DNA of 64,000 nt from PALSA-505 sp963699015 (GTDB taxonomy: Bacteria; Actinomycetota; Actinomycetes; Streptosporangiales; Streptosporangiaceae): contig CAVOSX010000008.1 of assembly GCA_963699015.1 (NCBI GenBank), positions 992,001-1,056,000 on the forward strand. The letters run 5' to 3'. The stretch's first letter is position 1. The number at the start of each line of letters is the position of its first letter. Positions 52,859 through 62,200 of this stretch are shown here, piece after piece. Position numbers and translations under genes: made by a program. A model generated the notes under the pieces. The model ran no database searches. It saw only the letters and a program-made list of their open reading frames with translations, and was not told the origin of the DNA.

Positions 52859-54190
52859 ATGGAACCCGGTTCGCTTGACGGCTGGCGGGACCGTCCCGCG
52901 GCCCAGCAACCCGATTGGCCCGACCAGGCGGCGGTGGCCGACGTAACCGCCGAGCTTGCCCGGATCCCGCCGCTGGTGTTCTCCGGAGAATGCGACCGGC
53001 TGAAGCAACGACTAGCCAGCGTGGCCCGCGGTGAGGCGTTCATCCTGCAGGGGGGTGACTGCGCGGAGACGTTTGCCGGATCGACCGCGGACGCGATCAA
53101 CAGCAAGCTTCGGACACTGCTGCAGATGGCGGTCATTCTCACCTATGCCGCGAGCGTGCCGGTGGTCAAGATCGGGCGGCTGGCCGGCCAGTTCGCCAAG
53201 CCGCGGTCCAGGAATACCGAGATCCGGGACGGCCGGGAACTCCCCGCCTACCGCGGCGACGCGATCAATGGGCTGGAATTCACGCCGCAGGCCAGGGCGC
53301 CGGATCCGGTCCGGCTGCTGCGGGCCTGCCACTATTCGGCGGCCACGCTCAACCTGTGCCGGGCCTTTACCCAGGGCGGCTACGCCGACCTGCGCCAGGT
53401 GCACGCGTGGAACACCGACTTCGTGGCGGGCAGCCCGGCCGGGCAGCGTTATGAACTGCTGGCCGGTGAAATCGACCGGGCGCTGTCATTCATGCACGCG
53501 AGCGGCGCGGACGCCGCCGAGTTCCGGACGATCGAGTTCTACTCCAGCCACGAGGCGCTGATCCTGGAATACGAGCGGGCCCTGACCAGGATCGACTCCC
53601 GCACCGGGCTCCCTTACGACACGTCCGCGCACTTCTTGTGGATCGGCGAGCGCACCAGGGAACTGGACGGGGCGCACGTCGAATTCGCCCGCCAGCTGCG
53701 CAACCCGATCGGCGTCAAGCTGGGCCCGGACACCACCGCGCAGGATGCGCTTTCCCTCATCGAGCGGCTGGATCCGGACCACGAACCGGGCCGGCTGACG
53801 TTCATCACCCGGATGGGCGCCGCCCGGGTGCGGGAGGCGCTGCCGCCGATCGTGGACAAGGTGGCCGCGAGCGGTGCCCAGGTGGCCTGGGTCTGCGACC
53901 CGATGCACGGCAACACCGTCGAGACGCCGGACGGGCACAAGACACGGCGGATGGACGACATCCTCGCCGAGGTCACCGGTTTCTTCGAGGTGCACCGTTC
54001 GGCCGGCACCCATCCCGGCGGGATACACATCGAGTTCACCGGCGATGACGTGACCGAGTGCACCGGGGGGAGTCACGGCCTGACCGAGGACGACCTGACC
54101 CACCGGTACGAGACGGCCTGCGATCCCCGGCTTAACCGCGGCCAGTCGCTGGATCTCGCCTTCCGCGTCGCCGAGCTCTACCGCGGCTGA
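52859..54190 (+). CDS. Class II DAHP synthase
   Basis: 443 residues, ATG after an aggtgagg ribosome site. 3-deoxy-7-phosphoheptulonate synthase: joins phosphoenolpyruvate and erythrose 4-phosphate, the entry to the shikimate pathway. Class II (plant-like) motifs: FILQGGDCAETFAGSTADAI, VPVVKIGRLAGQFAKPRS, YRGDAINGLE, FYSSHEALILEYERALTRID, HFLWIGERTRELDGAHVEFA, NPIGVKLGP, LTFITRMGAARVREALPPIV, WVCDPMHGNT and HTEFTGDDVTEC-type HIEFTGDDVTECTGG. Stands alone, 42 kb from the aro operon. Confidence 0.96.
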   Translation: MEPGSLDGWRDRPAAQQPDWPDQAAVADVTAELARIPPLVFSGECDRLKQRLASVARGEAFILQGGDCAETFAGSTADAINSKLRTLLQMAVILTYAASVPVVKIGRLAGQFAKPRSRNTEIRDGRELPAYRGDAINGLEFTPQARAPDPVRLLRACHYSAATLNLCRAFTQGGYADLRQVHAWNTDFVAGSPAGQRYELLAGEIDRALSFMHASGADAAEFRTIEFYSSHEALILEYERALTRIDSRTGLPYDTSAHFLWIGERTRELDGAHVEFARQLRNPIGVKLGPDTTAQDALSLIERLDPDHEPGRLTFITRMGAARVREALPPIVDKVAASGAQVAWVCDPMHGNTVETPDGHKTRRMDDILAEVTGFFEVHRSAGTHPGGIHIEFTGDDVTECTGGSHGLTEDDLTHRYETACDPRLNRGQSLDLAFRVAELYRG

Positions 54191-54216
54191 ACCCGCCCGC
54201 AGCCGGGGATCGGTGC

Positions 54217-54891
54217 TCAGCGGCCGGCGTCCGGCCGGCGGAACTCGGCTCGCCAGCGCCGGGAGTCCTGCTCGCGGATGTCCTCGATCCGCACCGGCTC
54301 CAGGCCGCTGTCGCCGATCGCGTCGATCTCGGATCTGGTGAGCGTCCACGGCGGTCCGTCGCCAGGGTCGTCGTCCTCGTCGCGGGCCCGCGCGCTGACG
54401 ATCAGCGTCCCGCCCGGCGCTACCAGCTGGCCGACCTGAGCGATCGCGTCCCGGCGCGGCGGATCGGGCAGGGACTGCAGGGTGAGGCTCTCCACCACGA
54501 GGTCGAAGGCCTGGTGCCATTCGGCCGGGGGGGCCAGCAGGTCGGCCACCGCGTAGCTCACCCGGCTGTCCGGGTAACGGCGCCGTGCCGCCCGGATCGC
54601 GCTCGCCGAGATGTCGAAGCCGACGGTGCGAAACCCCAGTCCCGCCATGTACTCGGCGTCATCGCCCAGGCCGCAGCCGACCACCAGCGCACGGCGGCCG
54701 CCGCCGGTTATCCCGCGTTGCTCCGCCCACTGCACCAGCAGCCGGTGCGGCGAGCCGCGATCCCACGGCACGACCGCATCGCCGGCCTCGGCCGCCGCGT
54801 AGAGCTGCTCGAACCATCCGGTCGCGTTCCCGGCGCCGCGAGCCGCGGCCGCCAGCTCCCGCGCCCGCTCCTCGGGATCAGGTGTCGTCAT
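54217..54891 (-). CDS. Class I SAM-dependent methyltransferase (TPMT-like)
   Basis: 224 residues, ATG start at 54891. Rossmann-fold methyltransferase: ALVVGCGLGDDAEYMAGLGF (SAM loop), TVGFDISASAIRAARRRYPD (acidic Asp after strand 2), YAVADLLAPPAEWHQAFDLV and QLVAPGGTLIVSARARDEDD. The WFEQLYAAAEAGDAVVPWDR start resembles thiopurine/tellurite-type methyltransferases. Substrate unknown. Divergent from the LanC-like gene with about 90 bases between. Confidence 0.88.
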   Translation of the reverse strand: MTTPDPEERARELAAAARGAGNATGWFEQLYAAAEAGDAVVPWDRGSPHRLLVQWAEQRGITGGGRRALVVGCGLGDDAEYMAGLGFRTVGFDISASAIRAARRRYPDSRVSYAVADLLAPPAEWHQAFDLVVESLTLQSLPDPPRRDAIAQVGQLVAPGGTLIVSARARDEDDDPGDGPPWTLTRSEIDAIGDSGLEPVRIEDIREQDSRRWRAEFRRPDAGR

Positions 54892-54983
54892 CGCGTGTCC
54901 AGCCGTGGGTTATGAGGCACCGGTGGAACACTACTCCGGCGCGCGCTTCGGGCGGCACCGCGGCGGGACCGTAGCCTGATCGG

Positions 54984-56336
54984 GTGGCCGAGGATGAGGT
55001 CTACCGGGAGCTGGGCGAGGCGGCCTGGGCCTGGGTGTCGGGTCAGGTGCGGGGCGACGACGGCCCGTGGCTGCCGGCGGTGTCCGGCGAGGCGCCGCCG
55101 GCCGGCCCGGGCGCCGATCGCGACTCGCTCTATGCGGGGATCGCCGGCCTGGCTCCGGTGCTGGCGGAGATCGGCCGATGCCGCGCGCTGACCGGCGCCG
55201 AGCAGGCCCTCGCGGCCGGGATCGTGGCCCGGCTCTCGGCGATGGCGGTCACCCGGGCCGAGCCGTCACTGTATGACGGGCTCGCGGGGGACGTTACCGC
55301 GCTCAAGCTGCTGGCCCCGGGCCGCGAGCGGGTGCCGCTGGCCCGGCTGGCCGAGCTGATGACTGCCGATGGGTGGCCGAGCACGCTGGGCATCGAGCCG
55401 GAGCCAGCGGCGCCGGTGACGAATCTCGTCTGTGGCAGCGCCGGGGTCGTGCTCGCCGCGATCTGGGCCGGCGGCGAGGACGCCGCCGCGGTCGCCGCGG
55501 GTGGCGGCGAGGCGCTGCTGCGGGCGGCCGGCCAGGCCGAGGAGGGGCTGGACTGGGGGATGCGGCCGGGATCGCGGTCCCGGTATCCGAACTACTCGCA
55601 CGGCACCGCCGGGGTAGCCACCGCGCTGGCCATCGCGGGGACGGCCCTGGGCCGGGCGGACTTCATCACGGCCGCCCGGGACGGCGCGCGGCACCTGCTC
55701 GCCGTGGGGTCGCTGACCGACGAAGGGTTCACCGTCCCGCACACGCTGCCCTTTTCCCGCCGGGACGTGGAACCGGTGACCTACACCTGGTGCCACGGAT
55801 CTGCCGGAACCTCGCAGCTGTTCGCCGCGCTCGCGCACGCCGGCGTGGACCAGGTCGCCGGGCACGAGGTGACGCGGCTGCGGGAGCAATGCCTGAACGC
55901 GATCTTGGCCTCCGGCGTGCCGCGCCGGCTTCGGCCGGGCTTCTGGGACAACGACGGCCGGTGCTGCGGCACCGCCGGGGTCGGCGACGTGCTGCTCGAC
56001 GCCGCGCAGGACTGCGCCGACCCGGACCAGGCCAGCCGGCTGCTGGAGGCGGCCCGCACCATGGCCGACGCCCTCGTCGAACGGGCGATCCGCGGCCAGG
56101 CCGGGGCGTGCTGGCGGTTCACCGAGCATCGCCAGGACCCGCCGCTGCTGCCCCCCGGGACCTCCTGGATGCAAGGCGCCGCCGGGATCGCCGCCTTCCT
56201 GCTCCGCCTGGCCCGCGTCCTCCGCGACGGCCCCGCCGCCCCGGTTGTCGACCGCCCCGACCAATGGTGGGCCGTCCCGGCCCGGCTTCGCACAGTCCAT
56301 GGCGCGCAGGTCCCCCCGGATCGGCACAGTGCCTGA
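54984..56336 (+). CDS. LanC-like lanthionine cyclase family protein
   Basis: 450 residues, GTG start. LanC enzymes use zinc to add Cys thiols to dehydro-amino acids in lanthipeptides. The alpha/alpha-toroid repeats are visible (LYAGIAGLAPVLAEIG, LVCGSAGVVLAAIWAG, YSHGTAGVATALAIAG, WCHGSAGTSQLFAALA, CCGTAGVGDVLLDAAQ, SWMQGAAGIAAFLLRL). Zinc-site candidates: Cys about 270 in TWCHGS and Cys about 327-328 in GRCCGTAG, where classical LanC has Cys-His. No lanthipeptide precursor, LanB, LanM or transporter gene is nearby, so it is an orphan; it could act on a distant peptide or have another role. Confidence 0.88.
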   Translation: MAEDEVYRELGEAAWAWVSGQVRGDDGPWLPAVSGEAPPAGPGADRDSLYAGIAGLAPVLAEIGRCRALTGAEQALAAGIVARLSAMAVTRAEPSLYDGLAGDVTALKLLAPGRERVPLARLAELMTADGWPSTLGIEPEPAAPVTNLVCGSAGVVLAAIWAGGEDAAAVAAGGGEALLRAAGQAEEGLDWGMRPGSRSRYPNYSHGTAGVATALAIAGTALGRADFITAARDGARHLLAVGSLTDEGFTVPHTLPFSRRDVEPVTYTWCHGSAGTSQLFAALAHAGVDQVAGHEVTRLREQCLNAILASGVPRRLRPGFWDNDGRCCGTAGVGDVLLDAAQDCADPDQASRLLEAARTMADALVERAIRGQAGACWRFTEHRQDPPLLPPGTSWMQGAAGIAAFLLRLARVLRDGPAAPVVDRPDQWWAVPARLRTVHGAQVPPDRHSA

Positions 56337-56391
56337 ACACGTACCCGAACACGCGCCTGAGCCATGTGCCTGAGCAACGTGCCTGAACCGC
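56329..56391 (+). repeat. Five degenerate 12-13-bp tandem units
   Basis: Units of the form gtgcctgaacac repeat from 56329 to 56391 with a few changes each. The first contains the LanC-like stop codon TGA 56334-56336. Several others also hold tga. Likely a slippage array. Confidence 0.7.
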
Positions 56392-56424
56392 AACCTTCTG
56401 CCTGCGGTGGTGCGGGCAGTCCAG

Positions 56425-58344
56425 CTAGGTGGGGTGCTTGCTGGGCACGGTGGTGTAGCGGCGACCTGCCGGGGTGGTCCAGGTCATGACGCCGGGGCTG
56501 GCTTGCTCGAGCCTCCAGCCGCGGGCTTGTTTGAGCCGATGGCAGCGACGGCAGGCCGGGCCGAGGTTGCATTCGCAGGTGATGCCGCCCTGGTCGTGCG
56601 GGATGGTGTGGTCGAGGTCGCAGCGGGCGGCGGCGCGGCGGCAGCCGGGGCCGGCGCAGGTGACGGTGCGGGCCCGGACGAGACGCTGCAGTGCGGCGCT
56701 GGGCCGGTAGCCGGGCTCGGCGGTGCGGTGGTCGCAGGGCCCGGTGGTGACGGGCTCGGCGGTGACGCGGAGCGTCCATCCGCGGCTCGACTCGCCGCGG
56801 GCAGGCCCCGGCTGGCCTCCGCCGGGGGCGGCCGGGGACACGAGGGCGGCGGGGCCGCGGGCGGTTCCGTGCGCCAGCGCTTGCCCGCCGGGGCTGGTGA
56901 TGGTGATCTGCCAGCGGGTTGCCGGGTGGCCGGCCAGGGTGCGGGCCAGCAGCCGGGTGGTATCGGCGTCCAGCGGACCGTACCCGGCCGATTCCCCGGG
57001 TGCATCGGCCAGGCCGAGCAAGGTGGTCAGCGGGACGATCAGGTTGATCAGCCCGGCGGCCGACGGCAGCCCGTCAGCGCCGGGGCCGCGCAGCCCGGCG
57101 GGCAGTGGCGGCCCGGCCGGCAGTGGCGGCCCGTCCGCCGCGCCGCCGTCCGCCGCACCGCCATCGTCCGGGCCGGGGCCGCGCAGCCCGGGTGGCACCT
57201 GCAGGCGAGCGCCCGCAGCCGGGGAGCCATCGGGGCAGGACACCGCCGCGCCGCGCTGGCCGCCGCCGGTGGCCGGTCCGGGATTCACGGGAACAAGCCC
57301 GGGAGGGAGCAGGCTGGCCGGCGTGGCATCCACGCCCTGCCCGTTCAGCAGGGCCAGGAAGGCGTGCGCGCGCAGCAGGTCCATGCCGCCGACGGCGCCG
57401 TGCTTCTTCCAGGCCGCGGCGATCTGGGTCAGCCGCTTGCTCGCGGTCAGCGCCGCGGCCGGGGGCAGGCCGCGGCCTGCCAGGCTGGCGGTACCCTCCG
57501 GGTCGGCCCAGTGCTCCACCCGGGCCTCCTGCTCGGCTTCCTCGCGCCGCCGCCGGGCCGCCTCAGGGTCGGCGGCCAGTACCGCGCGCTGCACCGCGGC
57601 GCGCAGCTGCCCGGTGGTCATCCCTGGCGCGCGGGGCAGGATCTGCGTCTCCACCGCCGCCGCATGCGCCTCGGCCAAGCCACTCACCGCGGTGATCATC
57701 ACCTTTGCCCGGGGCAGGTCGATCTCACCGCTCTCCAGCGCCTCAGCAGTGGCCGGCCGGGCGGCCATGTCTAGAGCCAGGTCCAGCTCGGCCCCGGCGG
57801 CGCGGCTGGTCAGGGTCAGCGCCATAGCGACCTCGTCGGCGGTGAACTCGCTGACCGTGGCGGCAAACGCGCTGCCCGCAGGCGGGGTGCGGTCAGCGGG
57901 GCGGCGGCGGGCTAGCTCGGCCACGGCGGCCAGCTCCCGTGCCTGAGCCCAGGAGGTTTGCCGCCGCCAGGCGCGGAGCACGCCGATCAGCTCGTCATCG
58001 GTCAGCGCGGCGAGACGGGCATGCGCGTCGTCGGCGAATCCGGCTAGCGGCACACCGGGACCCAGGACATCGAGTTCGCCGCCGCCGGCGAACCCGTACC
58101 CGCCGCCGGACCTGTCCCGTGGCAAGAACCCGGCAGGCCCGGTCTCGGCCACCGGAGCTGGCTGGGCGGCGATCAGCTCGTCAAGCTCGGGCGTGCTCAG
58201 GCCCGCCAGTTCCGGTGGAGGCGCGCAATCTGGATCCTGCCAGCCAAGGCAGTCCTCATCCGGAGGGGTATCGTCCTCGGCCAGCGCCGCCAGCGCCGTC
58301 TCCAGGATGTCGTCCCGGGACGGCGGCTGACGGCCTGCGGCCAT
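56425..58344 (-). CDS. DUF222/HNH endonuclease (13E12 repeat family type)
   Basis: 639 residues, ATG start at 58344. The N-terminal DUF222 domain (about 95-330; DELIGVLRAWRRQTSWAQAR, FTADEVAMALTLTSRAAGAE, LDLALDM, EIDLPRAKVMI, AAALTASKRLTQIAAAWKKH) is followed by a Pro/Gly-rich linker with PLPAGPPLPAG repeats. A C-terminal HNH motif follows: TCAGPGCRRAAARCDLDHTI, PHDQGGITCECNLGPACRRC, HRLKQ, with zinc-type Cys residues and the catalytic His pair. Such genes are multicopy in many actinomycetes and their role is unsettled. No adjacent intron or intein is visible. Confidence 0.9.
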   Translation of the reverse strand: MAAGRQPPSRDDILETALAALAEDDTPPDEDCLGWQDPDCAPPPELAGLSTPELDELIAAQPAPVAETGPAGFLPRDRSGGGYGFAGGGELDVLGPGVPLAGFADDAHARLAALTDDELIGVLRAWRRQTSWAQARELAAVAELARRRPADRTPPAGSAFAATVSEFTADEVAMALTLTSRAAGAELDLALDMAARPATAEALESGEIDLPRAKVMITAVSGLAEAHAAAVETQILPRAPGMTTGQLRAAVQRAVLAADPEAARRRREEAEQEARVEHWADPEGTASLAGRGLPPAAALTASKRLTQIAAAWKKHGAVGGMDLLRAHAFLALLNGQGVDATPASLLPPGLVPVNPGPATGGGQRGAAVSCPDGSPAAGARLQVPPGLRGPGPDDGGAADGGAADGPPLPAGPPLPAGLRGPGADGLPSAAGLINLIVPLTTLLGLADAPGESAGYGPLDADTTRLLARTLAGHPATRWQITITSPGGQALAHGTARGPAALVSPAAPGGGQPGPARGESSRGWTLRVTAEPVTTGPCDHRTAEPGYRPSAALQRLVRARTVTCAGPGCRRAAARCDLDHTIPHDQGGITCECNLGPACRRCHRLKQARGWRLEQASPGVMTWTTPAGRRYTTVPSKHPT

Positions 58345-58475
58345 CGATACTCACCTCCGTCCAGGCCTGGCTGGTTATGTTCTTCGAACACTCTATCGTA
58401 TGCCTGCGACACTTTCCGTATCTTGGCGCCCGACACGCCGAGGAAGATTTACCGGGCGCGGAACCCGCGGCCCGC

Positions 58476-58580
58476 CGGCATCGGGGGCCCGCTCGCCCGC
58501 CGGCATCGGGCGCCCACTCGCAGGCCGGCATCGGGGGCGGCCCGCTCCCCGGCATCGCGGGTCCACTCGCCCGTCGGCGC
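58476..58580 (+). repeat. Tandem repeats upstream of a methyltransferase
   Basis: Four degenerate units built on ccggcatcggg followed by a cccgctcgcc- or ccactcgcc-like half. The unit is about 26-30 bases. They lie in the gap between the HNH gene and the methyltransferase start and are not likely coding. Confidence 0.65.
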
Positions 58581-58587
58581 GGCTGAC

Positions 58588-59199
58588 ATGATCGGGGTCA
58601 TGACCCGGGATCGCGATGTCGCCGCGTTCGACCAGCGGGCTCGGGGTTACGAGGAAGGCTGGCGCGGCCGGCTGCATCACGAGATAGCCGACCGCACTGC
58701 GGACCTGGCTCTCGCCTGTGTGCCGGCCCCGCGCCGCATCCTGGACGTCGGCTGCGGGACCGGCTACCTGCTGCGGCAGCTCGCATCCCGCTGCCCGCGG
58801 GCGGCCGAGCTCACGGGGATCGACGCCGCGGCCGCCATGATCGAGGTCGCCGCGGCCGCGGCCGCCGACGACCGGCTGCGCTTCTGCGAAGGCACCGCCG
58901 AGAAACTGCCCTGGCCGGCCGGGACCTTCGATCTTGTGGTCAGCACGACCTCGTTCGACCACTGGGCAGATCAGCAGGCCGGGCTCGCGCAGTGCGCCAG
59001 GGTCATGGCCCCCGGCGGCACCCTCGTGCTCGTCAACCTGTTCTCGCCGCTGCTACTGCCCACCGTGGTGGCCGGCCGCCGCGGCAGGGCGCGCACCACA
59101 CGCCGCGCTACCGCACTCGTGACGGCCGCGGGATTCCGCTCACCGCACTGGCATGACCTGTACGCCGTCATCATCCGGGCTGTCACCGCGGTGAAGTAA
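58588..59199 (+). CDS. Class I SAM-dependent methyltransferase (methyltransferase 11 type)
   Basis: 203 residues from ATG 58588 (ATG 58600 is an alternative with a closer ggggt). FDQRARGYEEGWRGRLHHEI, then the SAM loop RRILDVGCGTGYLLRQLASR, acidic strand-2 end LTGIDAAAAMIEVA, RLRFCEGTAEKLPWPAGTFD, LVVSTTSFDHWADQQAGLAQ and VMAPGGTLVLVNLFSPLLLP. Matches UbiE/methyltransferase-11-like enzymes. Substrate unknown; no biosynthetic partner beside it. Repeats precede the start. Confidence 0.88.
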   Translation: MIGVMTRDRDVAAFDQRARGYEEGWRGRLHHEIADRTADLALACVPAPRRILDVGCGTGYLLRQLASRCPRAAELTGIDAAAAMIEVAAAAAADDRLRFCEGTAEKLPWPAGTFDLVVSTTSFDHWADQQAGLAQCARVMAPGGTLVLVNLFSPLLLPTVVAGRRGRARTTRRATALVTAAGFRSPHWHDLYAVIIRAVTAVK

Positions 59200-59263
59200 G
59201 CGGTACGGGGGCCTGCGCCTCAGTGGTCACGCCCGGTTCGGCGGGCTTCTTCCTGCCGGGGGC

Positions 59264-62200
59264 TCAGGCGCTCAGCACCGGCGCGGCGATCTCTGCCTCG
59301 GCCGCGACGATGCCGTCGACGTAGGTCACCGAGTTCGTCGGCAGGGCCGGCACCCGCGGCCCCGGCAGCACGATCCCGGCCAGGTTCAGCGGATCCGCGG
59401 CCGAGATCGTGACCCGTTCCCCGGCCAGCTTCAGTTTTCGCACCGAACGGAGCGCGTCGACCGCTTCCGGCAGCGCGAACTGCTCACCGCTGAACCCGGA
59501 GATGAACCGGCCGCCCCTGATCGTGCCCCGCGCCTCCATGCGCCGCATCGCCCACAGCAGGTCACGCCAGCTTACGGCGATGTTCTCCCTGGTCATGAGG
59601 TCGCGGAAGACCACGCCCCAGCGGGCGATGAGCTGTTCGGCCACCGCCTCGGCCAGCTCGTCGGGATCCTCGGCGGCGGTGGCCTCCGGCAGCAGCGACC
59701 ATCGCCCGGCCGAGCCGGCTGACCCGCCCCCGCCCGGCCTGACGGAGCCTGCGGCCCCGCGCCGCGCTGAAGGCCCGGCGGCCGAGCAGCGACCTGATCG
59801 CGCGGAAGCCGTCGGCGGTGACCAGCCCGCGGGCCACCCCATCCCACAACGCTTCCTCAACCTCGGTGGGCAGCCGCCTGGTCAGCGTGACCAGATCGGG
59901 CGGGAACAGCGCGCCGTGCTGGGCCAGCGCCTCGAGCACGTCCTGGGTACGGCCGGGACCGGGCGGCGCGGGACGCCGGTCCCCGCGCGCCGCGGTGAGC
60001 AGCCAGGGCAGGTCGTCCCGGATGGTCAGGGTGATCGGCGTCGCCCGTGACGGGGTCAGCCCGCCACGGCGGGGCGCGGCGTCGGGCTCGCCGCTGCGGA
60101 CCGAGAGCCGGCCCCAGGTGACCTGGCCAGACAGGCACGCCTCGTCGAGCCACTCGGTGCGGTAGCCGTCGATCCTGGCGGCCAGGATCGATTCCCAGGC
60201 ACCCGCGGCCAGCTCGAATCCCTGCAACTGCTCGATCACGGGGACCACGCCGAACCGGCCCTCGAGCCTGCTGTCCGGGGTGACGTGCTGCCAGCGCAGC
60301 AGGAACCGCATGTAATCCCGGGCGGTGACCGGCTCGATCTCGCGCCGCTTGCGCTCCCTGGTATAGGCGTGGATCCGGGCCAGCACCCGCCGGGCGCAGT
60401 ACTCGTCTGAGCTGTCCGGGGCGGTGAAGTGCCCCTGCAGCGCGAAGCCCTCGGTCTCGAGCCGGACCAGCGCGCGCAGCACGTCGGACCCGCCAAGGCC
60501 GGTCCGCGCGGCCAGGTCGGCCACCGTGGACGGGCCCAGGTACTCCAGGTGACCCCGGAGCATCTGCGCGGCCATCTCGTCGGGCTCGTGCTCCGCGGCC
60601 GCCACCGGGGAGGGATGATCGGGCGTCGCCCCGGCCCCGGGGAACAGCGCCTCCAGCCGGGGCCTGCGCTCGACCGCGCACCACAGGTCGCCGCCCGGAG
60701 CGTGCAGCGTCACCGCCCGCCCGGCCGCCGTCAGCGCGCCGAACAGGGCCTGCCACTGCGCCTCGGGACGGTGCCCGAGCACGGTCATCAGCAGGTCATG
60801 CAGCTCGTCGGGGTCCCGTACCTCGGGCCTGACCTGTTCGCGCACCCGCTCGATCGCGGCCGGGTCGAGGCTGGCCAGATCCCGGGCCTCCACCGGCAGG
60901 CCGCGGCGGAGCGTTACCTGCCTACTGCGCCGCTCCTCGAGTGGCGCATCGTCCAGGTAGGTGAACGGGCGCCCGTTCAGGATCTCGTGGGCCAGCACCG
61001 AAGGCTCGGTGGTATCGCGCACAACCACACTGACCGCGCCCGACTCGATCTTGCCCACCAGATCCTTCAGGCCCTCGATGTCCATGGCGTCGTGCAGGCA
61101 GTCCTCGAGCGTCTGCCGGACCAGGGGGTGCTCGGGGATGTCGATCGGCCCCGGGGCGACGTTCTCCTGGCACGCGGCCAGCGTGGGGAACACCGCGGCC
61201 ATCAGGTCGTCGGCCTCCATCCGCTGGATGGCGGGCGGGTTCTTCTTGCCGCCGCGCATCCGCAGCACGGTCAGCGAGGTGTTCAGGTTCCAGCGCCACC
61301 GGGCCTGGAACAGCGGCGAGGTGAGCACCGCCTGCCGGACCACGGTCTCCACCGTCTTGGAGGCCAGGAACTTCGGCACCCGCTCGAGCGGGAAGCTGTG
61401 CTGCGGGCCGAGCGAGAGCAGGATGGCGTCGTCGCTTGCCGCCGCCTGCAGCTCGAAGTCGAAGGTCACGCAGAACCGCTTGCGCAGCGCCAGGCCGAGC
61501 GCGCGGTTCAGCCGGGCGCCGTAGGGCACGTGGCCGACCAGCTGCATGCCACCGCTGGGATCGAAGAACCGCTCCAGCACGATCGAGTCCATCGTGGGCA
61601 GCGTGCCGAGCTCGGCCAGCCCGGTGGCCAGGTACCGCACGACCTGCTCGGCCGCGATGTGCTCGATGCCGCAGTCGGTTTCCAGCCAGCCGCAGACCGC
61701 CGCCTGCGCGCCGGCTGCCTGCGCGTCGGCCTGACCGTCGTGACCGGCGGGGCGGAGCCGGTCGGCTATTTCCTGCCGGAGCCTGGACACCTCGTCGGAG
61801 AGCTCCACGGTCCGGCCCGGCGCTTCGCCCAGCCAGAACGGCGCGGACGGCGGCGCTCCGTGCGCGTCCACCACGCGGACGGTCCCCGGCTCGACCTTGC
61901 GGATCCGCCAGGACGTGGTGCCGAGCAGGAACACGTCGCCGGCCTGGCTCTCGATGGCCCAGTCCTCGTTCACGGTGCCGACGGGGGTCTCGTCCGGCTC
62001 GGCCACGACCCGGTAGTCGCCGAGTTCCGGGATCGCGCCGCCGGAGGTGAGCGCGGCCATCCGGGCTCCGCGCCTGGCCCGCAGCTGCCCGTTGACCTGG
62101 TCCCGGTGCAGGTAGGCGGCCCGGCGGCCGCGCCCGGTGCGGATCCCCTCGGACATGAGCTCGACGACCTCGTCGAAGTCCGCCCGCGGCAGGTCCGGCG

